From positions 3,150,181 through 3,214,180 of the forward strand of contig OX424570.1 in the NCBI GenBank assembly GCA_949152475.1: a stretch of DNA of 64,000 nucleotides, read 5' to 3'. This document shows positions 22,871-34,724 of the stretch, one piece after another; position 1 is the first letter of the stretch; each line of letters begins with the position of its first letter. Below the pieces are notes generated by a model that was given only the letters and a program-made list of their open reading frames with translations, was not told the DNA's origin and searched no databases. Position numbers and translations under genes: made by a program. Source of the DNA: Terebella lapidaria (Eukaryota > Annelida > Polychaeta > Terebellida > Terebellidae).

Positions 22871-25800
22871 TCAGTCGTCTGTTTTCTGCTCTTCTTTCTT
22901 CTCTTCTTCTTTCTTTTCTTCTTCTCCCTCATCTTTGTCTGAGAAAGAAAAAACCCTGACATGTACCGTTCCTTTTCCAATCATCTGTCTTCTAGTTTCC
23001 TATCATGTCTAGTTCATTCAGGGGAGGCAAGCGGAGTTGTACCTTGTTTTTGTGCGGCGTCTGACTCTTCTGTTCCCGTTGCTTCGGTCTGTTCCTCAGC
23101 TTGTTCTTCTGCCTCTACTGAAATATTGAATTATAATGTGAATACAGAGTAAAGAAGGTTTCATATTCAAATTGCTTTTAACCCACAATGTACACATATA
23201 TTTAAATGAGAATATGAATTTCCAGACTGAGCCGTACCTTTGGATTCTTGCTGTTCGTCGGCTCCCGCGTCTGCCGTGGTACCCGGTCTTACCGTCCCTC
23301 CTGCAGCAGACCCTTCATCTTCAGCTTAAACACACAGAGTATCAAGGTCAAAGTTCTAGCTTATGGGAATATGTTTTTTTTTTGTATCAATGATATCCAT
23401 CAGATCAACTAACTTTACAAGGAGCTCTCTGGTAAATAGTGCATAAGTTCAAACGTAGTGTAGAAAACCTCTGTACACAATGGGACACCAATAGCAAAGC
23501 AAATATTTACAAAATTGCACTTGTGTATTTACCATTCAATGACATATATGGCAACTGAGGAACTATATGGTTATGTACACATGAATGAAAAGCATAATAA
23601 TTTGTCATGGAACAAATATCAAATTAAATTACAACTACCAATATATACATACTGGGGTATATACATGTATTTATGTTGAAACATGTATGGGTTTACTACA
23701 GAAAAAGTGGTAAACCTATGGAAATATATCATCTATCATCCGTGAATAAACTGAAAACGATACCATCAACACACAAATATATATATAATACTACAAAATA
23801 TAAGGCTACTGTGAGACAAGCATGTTTGTTCTATGATGAGCGCCAATTCAGGTCTCCGTAAGTCCTGACTGGCGTCTACAAAGATCGCTGCAGGAGAAAA
23901 AACTATTAGCTACGCTGTTTGAAGCTTGGCATCCACACTGTAGGTCACACTACCACGAAGGCTAGGTATATGTAAGACAGGAGAGCAGCCTTCAGAAGCT
24001 AAGCTATGTAGCGGGTCTAAGGGTCTCCAAGCCGGGGACTGTCATACCCTCCTCCTTCGCAGCGCTTTCTGCCCTTTGTTCATCGCTCGATGCTTGATCC
24101 TTGCTTGCTTCCTCAGCTTCTTCTTTAGCTTCTTCTTTAGCTCCTTCCACCTCAGCAGCATCTTTCCCAGTATCTTCTGTTTCTTTGCTAGAGTCCTCGG
24201 GTGTTTTAGGTGGGGCCGGAGTTTCACTGCTCTGTTGCTGTTCGTCCTCCACTTTTGTGTCATCTGTTTGTTCCTCTGCCTCAGTTTCAGCTTCTGATTT
24301 TTATGTTCAATAATTGTTCAAGATTCAAATTCTCTTGTGTTTGTAACGAGAATGATACTCACTGCAGCTCATGTGACAATAGAGTTATAAATACCACACT
24401 TCTACTTATTGAATTCTTCCAGTCCGAATATTAATTGATTTTAATTGAATTCTTCTATCCAGTTTAATGTAACATTTTTGTCAAAATTGTGTTGCCTTTA
24501 TTGTGTCCGAAGAGTGTATTATTATTTTCCAAGTCGACCTTATTCATCAAACGTGCTTTTGTTTCAACAAAGAATATACATATACGTAAAATACAAGTAC
24601 ACTACCATATACATGTCATGCATTGTAAAAATATTTAAATTACAGATATGGCACACAATACTGCCAAACGAAAATTTAGTATTTTTGCATGCTGTGCACA
24701 AACATATACATGAAATGCGCTAAAAAAGTTTTGTTAGTGCGTTTTTCACAGTGAATAACATAATTACCGAATAATCGAACTGTATGTGAACAACTGAGAA
24801 TGAAGAATCGTCAAAATAAAAATTAAGTCATACCTTTCTCTTCTTCTGGTTTCTGTTCTGGTTCATCTGTTTTTTGCTCATCTGTAAAAATATTTCAATT
24901 ATTTTAGTCAGAAATTCTAATAGTGGACTGTACGAAAATAGTTGACAGTAGCAACTTTATGCAATTTAATTGGTCACTCAAACATGTTTTTGATAATATT
25001 CATTTGTTTGCATATATTAAATTCATTGTAGCAATTATTCCCAAGTCCGTACACATGTTGGATTGGGTGGAAAATATATAAAACCAATGACTTAGAGCTC
25101 TGATTTCAACGTATGAATGAATGACAAATTGGTGCAGTGTAGCGTCAAACCAAACTAAAGTCAGTGTGCAGAAAATGAGGCGAAAAATGTGCAAAAAGCA
25201 TTGAAAGTGTCTTGAAGCATTATGATAAATGCCAACATCATAGAAAAAATATTGATAGTTGGATGTTGAACAAATACTTTGTGTTTCTGCCCCAAATGAA
25301 TATAAATTCATCAGAACTTAAAAGCATTTTATTTTCAAAACTTAAATACATTTTAAAAAAGTTATATGCCCAAATGAACTTTTTCATAATTATGTGTATT
25401 TTTGTCCACCATTTACTTGTTTGCTTGTCATATAGTTTGTTTGAAATAGAAATGATAGCATCGAAATAAAACAACACTAACTCAGGAAGCACAGAAAAAA
25501 CCCAAGAAAACAGAAACGCACTACAATGAAGACAAGTCTACGGAGCCTCTGAGAGGACATGGAAGAAATATTTTTAGCACATTGTTATTGCGTTCCCTCG
25601 CAATATCATCGCATTCCCTCGCAATAATATTGCGTTCCCTCGCAATATTATCGCGTTCCCTCGCATTCCGGATCGCGTTCCCTCACGATCTTATCGCGTT
25701 CCCTTGCAATCCGGATCGCGTTCCCTCGCAATCCAGATCGCGTTCCCTCGCGATATTATCGCATTCCCTGGCGATCTTATTGCGTTCCCTCGCATTCTGG

Positions 25801-28800
25801 ATCGCGTTCCCTCGCATTGTGCTGACGCCAATGACTTCTGAGAAGGTTATTCTACAAGATCGCGAGGGAACGCGATCCGGAATGCGAGGGAACGCGATAT
25901 TATCGCGAGGGAACGCGATCCGGATTGCGAGGGAACGCGATAATATTGCGAGGGAACGCAATAACCGTATGTCAAAAAATATTTCTTCCATGTCCTTTCA
26001 GCGGCTCCGTACAAGTCTCAGAGTTTGAAAAAAAAATTCATGCCTTCGGCTTGTGGCTCAGTCTGAGCCATTTCCTGGGTTTCGTCAGTGGCTGTTTGTG
26101 TCTCGTCAGTCGGTTCTTTTGCACTATCAGCCGAATCTTTAATCAAACACGTCAACCAGTTTTGTATTTCAGAACCATTCATAAATCTGTGTACTGTACT
26201 CAGATCTGAAGTTCTTAACAGGACATTCATTTTCTTTCCTGTGCTAATTCAGGGCAATGGTTCAATTTGTTTCCTGCTTAATTACATGGTATTTTATTGA
26301 CATATATACACCAATGGAAAAGACACCTTTCATGGAAGTTTCAATATAAATACTCCACAGAACAGTGATAAATGTTAAAATTGCGCATGCAGATTTCAAA
26401 TTTATGACATGCAACAAACAATAAAAAATTTGTAAATATATACCCGGTGCAGTAAAATATATTGATATATCAAAACTTACCAGTTGTTTCTTGTGTTTCA
26501 TCTTTCTCTTCTCCTGGAAAGTCCAAAATAAAACTGATAAAAATACAGTCAGCGATAATTTCGCAAGTGAAATCTTCATGTATTTACAATAATGTATAAG
26601 ACAGGATACAAAATAATGATCATCAGCAATGTTTATCCATTTATGGTCATTATTAGTAATAAATGCACATCATGTGACAGCATTTCCGCATTTACCTAAA
26701 AACATTCATCATGGTCATGCAACAACAAAAATCTAGCAAAAGAACCGTGGTGGAGGGTCTACTGTACAATGATGTAAAACAGGGATTCAAACTCCTGAAA
26801 AAAATTGATTAAACTTCTACATGTTCTAACGGTATCTGCAACATAATAATAGCAAACAAAAACGTAACATCAATGGGGAACATGCACATACAAGTATTCT
26901 CTGATACATAATATTTACAAAATCTAGACATACATGGGGTTTGGGTTGTGAATTTCTCACATTGGGTTACTACATTTGGTACTAATGAATACATGTACTT
27001 ATTGTATCCCCCGAACAAAGTTCGGCGGATACTATGGATTTGCGATCGTCGCGCCGCGTCCGCCGCGTCCGCAGACACTTTCTTGTGAACGCGCTACACT
27101 GTACAGCTTGCAAATCTGAACCGAATTTGATAATATTCTATAGGGACATGTCTTATGGTAAGATCCCGACACCAATCGATTTTGGTTGCCATAGCAACCA
27201 AATTGGTCGATTGGCGACACATTTTGTGCTCAAATTAGCCTGTTTACCACACATGGCTTGTGAACGCCCTATAGGTGGGAGTTTTCGATGAATGATGATG
27301 AAATCGCACAGGCTCGATGAGAAAGACCGTCACACAAAACCTATTGTTTTTCAGAATGATCAAGTAAATATTAATTAGTTAGCAGGCTAACTTATTACGA
27401 CCATTGAAATACCCACTTTGACGTCTGTGGTCACTCCAATACCCTGTACTATGAAGGCGAATGGTACTGGATTCTTGTTCGGAATAGACAACTGATGCTT
27501 TTGGTGAAAACAAAACAATATTACCGAATAAGTTAACATTAGTTCTACTAGTTAAGTATATTATTGACCAAAATAAAAATAGTTAAGACAAGAAACATTT
27601 ATTATTGAGCTCAACAAGGTGAAGGTCTTAACCAGTAGAGATTTCATGGCAGTAACTGGATAATTTAATATTAGGTTTACTAGTTAAGTCTATTATTGAC
27701 CACAATAAAAATAGTTAAGACAAAAAAATTTATTATTGAGCTTAACAAGGTAAAGGTCTTGTCCAGTAGAGATTTCATGGCTGTAACTGAATAAGTTAAC
27801 ATCAGTTTTACTAGTAAAGTCTATTACTGACCGGTGTGAAATTAGTTAAGACAGGAAACACTTATTATTGGATTCAACAAGGTACAGATTCTACCCAGTA
27901 GAGATTTCATGGCTATAACTGAATAAGGTAACATTAGTTTTACTAATTAAGTCTATTATTGAGCACAATAAAAAAAGTTAAAACATGTAACATTTCTTAT
28001 TGGGCTCAACAATGTAAAGGTTATGTTCAGTAGAGATTTCATGGCTGTACCCATAATGTTGGGGGAGGTTTCGCATTCCATTCCTGTGACCAGCTACTGG
28101 AAAGTATTTGTTAAGAAAAAATAAGTTAATGAATATTTTAGTTGTTATGAGTGTTACTGCATCGAATAGAAATAGTTAATGTCCGGAATACTGTTAAGGT
28201 CCGCAATACTGATATCGATGAAACACACTGCTCTGGCCGTATGATATTTTGTTTGAGTTATTAGTAACATATTTTGGGCAACAGGGATGATGGGGCCACA
28301 GGGGGATACACCCACGCGGTCGTTGGCGACCGAATCGTCTAGTTAATATTTGTGGGACATGCATGAACTTGGAACAAAATGTTAGCAATATAGGTCTACA
28401 TATGCTAACATCGGTCATCCAATATCTTGTTAAATAACAAACACATACATTGTATATGATTTCAAAAAAAATTCTGGGCAAATTCCAAACATGTTGAAGT
28501 CCTTGTAGTGGTGTGAGTTAGTGTAACTGTGTAAGCAATGATAAATGTGATGAATGAGACTGCATACATGTGCTCTGTATACATATAGATGTACCATATT
28601 GGTCCTAATAGTGGCACGCACCCTAATAGTAGAGCGCCCCCCTCCTCTGCCCAAAAATGTTCAATTTTTGTGACCTTCTAATTCACTTCAAATCTTTCTT
28701 ATAAGATCTTGGAGTGTTCCAATCCACACATTCATGTTATTTGAATCATAATAAAGGGGATTGAAGGCTATAGGTATATTATTCAGTGATTTTCATAAAT

Positions 28801-31800
28801 TTGACCTTGAGTTCGACCTCATTTTTGCGCGCGCTGCTGCAGGGAGTCTTGCTTTGGCTCGCCGTGCTACTATTAGGACCAATACGGTACATGATAAACT
28901 GAAGTGAATTAACATCACAGTTGTGAATATCCCAGGTCTTGATTCAAGAAACTTGAAAAAAAAAAAAATTTCATTTTTTGAAAAATTTTCATCAGGTGAC
29001 CAGTGATCATGTGAGTGATGCCCAAAATATTGGACTGAATCCCAGACTTGTGCAGATGTGAACGAAACAACTGCAAAATCTAGAGTTGGCAGCATACCAG
29101 GTGATATAACTCTGTTTCTAGACCGTCTGGATCTAAAGGTTGAACCTGACCCGGATGTCTTTGCAAGTCTGCTATCAATGTTCCCCTCTCTGACCTCAAA
29201 CGTTGAAGTCTTGCTGCCACGTTTTGACAGCCGCGATTCTTTGGACTTGACATCCGGCAGTACTCTCCTGGATTTGCCAGTACCACTGGCAGTACCAGCT
29301 CCGGATCTGCTCTCAGCAGACGTTGAGACGAGTGAGCACCCACCACCGCTGGTATTGGATCTCAAGGGTCGGCGGGCATTAAGCTGTGAGCCAATCAGAG
29401 ACTTTCTGGAGCCCTGTCGGAGTCCAACCCCGATTGAACCACGAAAGGAGGATCCAGAAGGTGTTCTAGCTGATCCAGAACGACCTCCGTCTTCTTGCTG
29501 ATTGGAAACAGCCTGTAGATGGCTTTTACGAATGTGAGATTTTGACTGCCTAGGCCCTCCTGTAAGGTTATGTTGAGTACCGTTACATAGTTACTCCTCT
29601 AAACTACAATGTTGTCATAATTCCTGAACAAAATTTGTTACAGAAATGTAGTATCTATTGGAGTCAACTACCAGTAGGTAAACAAAATCTTCTACTCGCA
29701 AATGGAAGAAAGGTAATAATAATCACATCTATATTGTTGAGGAATAATGGTATCACAAAGAAGTTTTCATCAGAACTATGTGTATTTATGAATATTCAGT
29801 GGGTCACACTTTGCATGCTGCAGAATAAAACCACAATAAAACTCGAACAACTGATTGGTATACACATGATAAATGAAGTTCCAACATTGCAAAAAGACAC
29901 AGTTCACTTCAAGTTCAGGATTGGGAGAAACATCAAAGCAATGGGTAAGCTCCAGGGATAAGGTCTCGTTCTAACAGCGCACAACAGCAAACTGGGGTCA
30001 GGATTGGGTTGGATTGGGATTGGTCGACAAGTCTGTACCTTCACCCATTGCTGAAGTGACACCACCGGGGGAGTCCCCCTCATTATCATCCACCTTCCCG
30101 GGAGCCTCTTTCACATCCTTCTCTTCTTGAATTCCGTCCAACTGAGGGACTTCACTCTCCTCTGGAGCAATCGTCGTGGCCTCGGCCTGCTTGGACGGCG
30201 GTGGCCCCTGCTGTTGGCTGTTGGAAGCGCTTTTAGTGCTGACCTGGGACGACCTACGCAAGGTTTCCTTGGATGAGCTTTTGTCACTGCCCTGAGAGTT
30301 ACGAGACGCGATGCTGCCTTTAGAACTGCTCTGCAGCGGTCCGACTTTCTTAGATCCTTTCCTTGTAGTGGAGGTCATGCTGGCTTTGGAATCACTGTGC
30401 AGAGCTTTGGCACTGGCGTTCGACTTGGTTGTAGTCTTGGCAGAAGAGTTGTCTCTACCCTTGATTGGTTTCTTTGATGCGTCCACCTTACCACTGGACT
30501 TAACACTGGCTCTTGCAGTGGCACTAACTTTCTCTTTACTTGGGCCTGGCAGGTTTTCAGATGTTTCTTTGTTGTCATTTGCTTTGTCTTCTCCTGTTGT
30601 CAGGCCTGTGGTTGATTCCTCCTTCACCTGACTAGTGTCATCCTCAGTTGAATCCTGCTGGTCTTGGTTTCCATCTCCTGATGGAATCTCTTCCGAAACC
30701 TCAGCTTTAACCACATCTTCTTTTTCTTCTTCGACAGTTGCTTGAAATACCATACCATCTTCGCCTATCTTAGCTCCCACCTCCCTACTTTGGATGCTGG
30801 CAATAGATGACTTTCGCTCTGGTTTGAGACTTTCCTGAGACCCTGAACGACTGTTTTGTTGACTTGCCATGGTCCTCGACCCTCTCCGACTATGATTTTC
30901 ATCCTGCAAGCTTCTCTGAGATGTGCTTGTACTGCCTTTCAGTGTGCTCCTGGAGCCACTTGTACTACCACGAGACTGTCTTCTTGGGGCATTCAAGCTG
31001 CTCTGAGACGCCGTTTTGGACGGAGGGACTCCGGTCTGAGACGGCGATCTGGACGAAGGGACTCCGGTCTGAGATGCCGTCTGGGACGGGGCTACACTGA
31101 CCTGAGACGCCAGTCTGGATGGGGGAACTCCGGTCTGAGATGCCGTTCTGGATGGGGGGACTCCGGTCTGAGACGCCGTTCTGGATGGAGGGACTCCAGA
31201 CTGAGATGCCGTCTGGGACGGGGCTACACTGACCTGAGAGCCCTGGCGTGATGTGCCACCCATGCCCTTGTCCTGGGACTTCAGGCTCACTTTAGAGCCC
31301 TTATTGTTACTGACTGTGCTAGTCTGGGAGTTCTTACGACTGGCTGCGGTAGACACTTGCTCATCTTTGAGGGATATTGATTCATCTTCTCTAGTAGTTT
31401 TATTGTTTTCATCTTCCAAGCATGGATCGGGAAATGCTCGAAACTCAAAGTCATCGGCATTACTCTTTGCAGGAGATTCTGAAGCAGATCTCAGGCTCGC
31501 TGTGGATTTCCGCGACTGCTGTGACTTTGTGGAGCCTTTAGATTGGTCTGAGATCGTACTATGACCTGAAATCTGTGACTGCCGAGATTTGGGAGAGGTG
31601 CGGGACACCAAGGTCTGGCGACTCTGTCGATCTGCTTCAAGGTTTTGAGACTGAGATATTTCTTCTTCAGCTGCATCATCTGAAAGTGTTGGGTGTTAGT
31701 AAAAAAATACTACATGATTTATTGTGAATAGAGCAAGGAAACTGTCAATTCACAAGTACTAATGTATTGTTTCGTTGGATTACGGTGCAAAAGCAAAATC

Positions 31801-33324
31801 GTGACTGCACAAATATACTGCATATCATTCATAATTGAATATTGAAAAAAAAAATTTCCATTACATTTATTGATTGAACTCATTGAGTGCATCTCATATT
31901 TTCTAAATGAACAAGTACTTATATTTGTGAATTTGAGCTTATTGACAAATTGTGCAATGGTGTACTGGGACTGAATCCTATATGATATGAATCATTTGAG
32001 TCTAATATCTATAAATGTATGGTAACTACCTACATTCTACATAATCATTTATGATGACCTCGAGGTAGCCATGGTAACTGAGAGCTACAGAGAAATAGCG
32101 AGGGATCAAACAAAGTAGCTACTCGCGCACACTGGATGTGTCATCGAGATGCTGAAAAATGGAATATTGGTGAAAGCAACTCGTTCCACTGGTGATATCA
32201 CACTCTGCAAAGTCAATCAGGCATTATGGTAAGGGTATACATCATGGCAAAAAATACCGGACACCTGTGAATAAAATAGCCAGTTCCTGGCCATATATAA
32301 TTGGCAAGTGGAAATGTTGGTATGCTCTACTGGTAATCAACATCTCAACTGTGTCTAGGAGCATTAGCAAGGGGAGGAGACTAAAATAAATTTATTGGGA
32401 AGGGGAGAGGGGGGGGGGGGAGGGTGGGAAGGAACTCGTTTTTATGGAGAAAACTGGCCTTCATCCAGTTCAAATTCCTCTTCATCGTAATCGCCATCCA
32501 CAAGGAAATCTTCATCCGACGAGTAATCCAAAGTGTCTGCTATAGTTTCATGAGGGGGGATATGATTTGTGGACATAAAATAAACAGAAGCACAAGTTAG
32601 TTTTGATATGTACATAATGTTTGCATGATATGGATGTGACCTCAACTCGGAAACACACATCTTACATAACATATGCACCATAAATGCATGCAACGAATTG
32701 ACTTTTTGTATTGAATCCCATTATTAGCTTATTTAGAAACAAATCATGGTAAAAGTTAGAAGCTCTGTGTAGAGTCCATACCTTCTGCTGCCTCCTCCTG
32801 CTTGTCTCCTGCTTGTGATGTATTATCTCCCGCTTGCGACGTCTTCTCTCCCGCTTGTGATGTTTGATCTGCGTCTTTCTCCGCACTCTCGTCCTTCTGC
32901 TCAGCATCTTCAGTTTTCTCCGGTTCTGGCGACCCTGATGTCGACTTGTTATCGCCCTCCGGTGCCTGTTCGCCCTCCTCTTGTGTTTGTTCCGCCCCCT
33001 CTGCGGGAGATTTGGCGCCGCTTGCCGCTGACGTCCGGCCGTCCTCTTGAGATTCCGCAGATGTTTCTTGCGCTTCTTGTTCTTTTATTTCCATTGAGAG
33101 AAAAGAAGATCCACTGTTTGTTTCATTTGTACCATGTCTGACCTATTTGACACAATACTTTAAACCCACATTCGAATTGTAACGATCAACAGGATCGATA
33201 ATGTTTCATCACTGAGAAAATTGTAATTTAATGAACAAGTTACCATGGTTACCTGTTGACTCTTGGGCCTCGGTTTCCGTTTGATCTTCCGACTTTTCTT
33301 GTTGTTCGTCACTCTCTTGGGCTG
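22871..33324 (-). CDS. NME8: NME8 homologue, modular disordered tail exons
   Basis: Continuation of the core gene at 34725-41545. Tail exons read on the minus strand: 33324-33253, 33081-32782, 31679-30039, 29559-29098, 26513-26481, 26136-26044, 24881-24834, 24293-24048, 23324-23238, 23117-23043, and terminal 22938-22871 ending TGA. Every internal one is a multiple of three bases, starts with two bases of a codon and ends with a G before the intron, so all are phase 1-1. Products are low-complexity: acidic E/Q/K/T segments (such as EEEKKEEEKKEEQKTDD) and, in the 1,641 bp and 462 bp exons, Ser/Arg/Lys-rich sequence with decapeptide repeats TASQTGVPPS. Acidic tails are known in the sea-urchin and ascidian outer-arm dynein IC relatives. 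With all cassettes the protein would be about 1,686 residues; actual exon use needs RNA. The 26044 donor is GC and least certain. The 1,641 bp exon can also read through to a stop at 29998. Confidence 0.8.
25530..26018. mobile_element. 490 bp foldback of inverted 21 bp repeats
   Basis: The outer arms AGACAAGTCTACGGAGCC...GGACATGGAAGAAATATTTT (25530-25588) return inverted at 25970-26018. Inside, about 11 tandem 21 bp units of the form TCGCGTTCCCTCGCAATATT run from 25589 to 25830, followed after a ~45 bp centre by about five units in the opposite orientation (25860-25965). Because the unit is 21 bp, both strands stay open for about 100-150 residues; these frames are not genes. It sits in the intron next to the tail exon 26136-26044. 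Confidence 0.85.
27000..27295. repeat. Probable dispersed repeat, GC-rich
   Basis: A sharply bounded GC-rich block in AT-rich intron, starting CCCCCGAACAAAGTTCGGCG and running through CGCCGCGTCCGCCGCGTCCG to CTATAGGTGGGAG. Its composition and edges suggest an inserted repeat. It contains a perfect X-box at 27185-27198. Confidence 0.45.
27185..27198. promoter_or_regulatory. RFX X-box motif GTTGCCATAGCAAC
   Basis: A full 14 bp match to the RFX consensus GTNRCC-N2-RGYAAC, inside an intron of the NME8 gene and within a probable dispersed repeat. Function is unproven. Confidence 0.45.
27490..28060. repeat. Tandem repeat, 131-132 bp, four copies
   Basis: AGAGATTTCATGGC occurs at about 27637, 27768, 27900 and 28032. 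The shared unit includes CTAGTTAAGTCTATTATTGA, CC(A/G)CAATAAAAATAGTTAAG, ACA, TTATTATTGAGCTCAACAAG and GTAAAGGTCTT. Intronic, no coding content. Confidence 0.85.
32065..32078. promoter_or_regulatory. RFX X-box motif GTAGCCATGGTAAC
   Basis: Matches GTNRCC-N2-RGYAAC at every fixed position. It lies in the intron between tail exons 32442-32539 and 30039-31679 of the NME8 gene. Confidence 0.4.
32391..32396 (-). terminator. Poly(A) signal for the short NME8 form
   Basis: Minus-strand AATAAA about 46 bases after the TAA of the exon 32539-32442. It supports that exon being a true alternative last exon. Confidence 0.55.
32442..32539 (-). CDS. NME8: NME8 homologue, alternative last exon (short form)
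   Basis: An acceptor (AAACTATAG, with a second CAG three bases on) leads in phase 1 into ADTLDYSSDEDFLVDGDYDE, then EEFELDEGQFSP and TAA at 32444-32442. The segment is strongly acidic like the rest of the tail. Spliced after exon 33081-32782 it gives a protein of about 801 residues. No good GT donor precedes the stop, so a transcript using this exon should end here. AATAAA follows closely. Longer transcripts must skip it. Confidence 0.7.
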
Positions 33325-34724
33325 CTTTTTTTGATGGAACATGGACAAAATCAAAATTTAGTGTTGATTCATTCTGCACTTTCAAGATTGGAAACAATAA
33401 AACATTCAGGACAAGGTACATAATTGGATAAAAAGCAATTTCTAAGGATTAAAATCTCAATTTTTTCTGAGAATGCAGTATGGTACACAGAGTAATTTTA
33501 CAACAACAGCAATGAGAAATATGTATCCAATCACATGAACAAAATAACAACAAACTGATAAAATTGAATGTGCATGCATTAGAGCCTTAATTATCGCTGA
33601 AAAAAATGCTATTGCAATATGATATATATGCAAGTTAGATAATTGTATAGAAACAACAATGATTAGGACGGGTTAAGGTATACATTGAGAAAGACACCCG
33701 GACATATTCTGCTGTATGGTGGAGTTATGATTATATTGGTTGTGGTTTCATTAGCTTTCGCAGGAGACTGCTTTTGATCATGTTCACATTTTATTGTAAA
33801 TATGTGAATTTGGAATAGTTTGGTAACATGGAAGATGTCTCGGAGCATTAAATTAGCAAAAGCGGTCTTCAAATGGTAGCTGGTGGGAATAGTGAGTAAA
33901 AGCTTCTTTCTGTCAGAGATATAGGATGCGGACTCAGAGCTAAAAAATATCCATATGAAAAACTATCCATATTACTAGAGAATTGTCACCAGTAGAGAAT
34001 TGTAAGTCTAACATTCTATGCAACACTCTTAGAAAATTGCCAGCAATTTCCTAATTCAACAAAATACACTACTCTAACGAGTAAATAAAAGGCATTACGG
34101 AATTTGCCAACTAATCCTAGGTCTATAGCACCTTCCACTTGTTACCTCTAGTTACTTTCTACTTGTTTTCTTGCAAAATCCTAGATGCACATACATGTAT
34201 ATTTTACATGTATGTGTTACAAGTACACTACTACAGCTATTAATGGGCTACACATTTGAACTAGCAAAGTTCCATGAAAAATAAACACATTCACACACAT
34301 CAATATACATGCAGTTTTACAACAAAAAATTTCAAAAAGCATGCAGATGTGACCGAATCAAAAGAAAACAACACCGGGAAAACATGCTTGGGAAGGGTCA
34401 GTAGGGTAATTTTTGGTCTTGAATGAAGTACATGTAAATTAAGTTCCATCTTTTGACAATGGCGGTATAATATCAACAACAAAGTTATTACGAACAATGC
34501 CTCCAAAACTGTACACACGTGTAACATATACAGCATGCAAGCCTTAATTATTTGCAGTTTTGAATATCTCCAAACCCCTCAGGAATTTCTTGCTAAGGAC
34601 CACCACCGTGGTCCAAACTGGAGGACGACCCTTTCCACAGAGATTAGGAGAGTGAGAAGCCAGCAGAGCGATTACAAACGTGATTCGACGCGCAGTCAAC
34701 CAGCAGAATAAATCTCCCGTGTAC
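33325..34724. other. 1.4 kb NME8 intron
   Basis: Intron between the last NDK exon and the first tail exon. AT-rich; I see no exon, repeat or RNA gene in it. Confidence 0.6.

Noticed and set aside
25582..26028. Open frames of 100-150 residues on both strands
   Set aside because: They follow from a 21 bp repeat unit that keeps all frames open; the sequence is a foldback element.
29998..31611. Separate 537-residue gene
   Set aside because: There is no ATG at its start (a TTG is used), the frame is open back to a phase-1 acceptor at 31680, and a phase-1 donor lies at 30039, so it is an internal exon of NME8.
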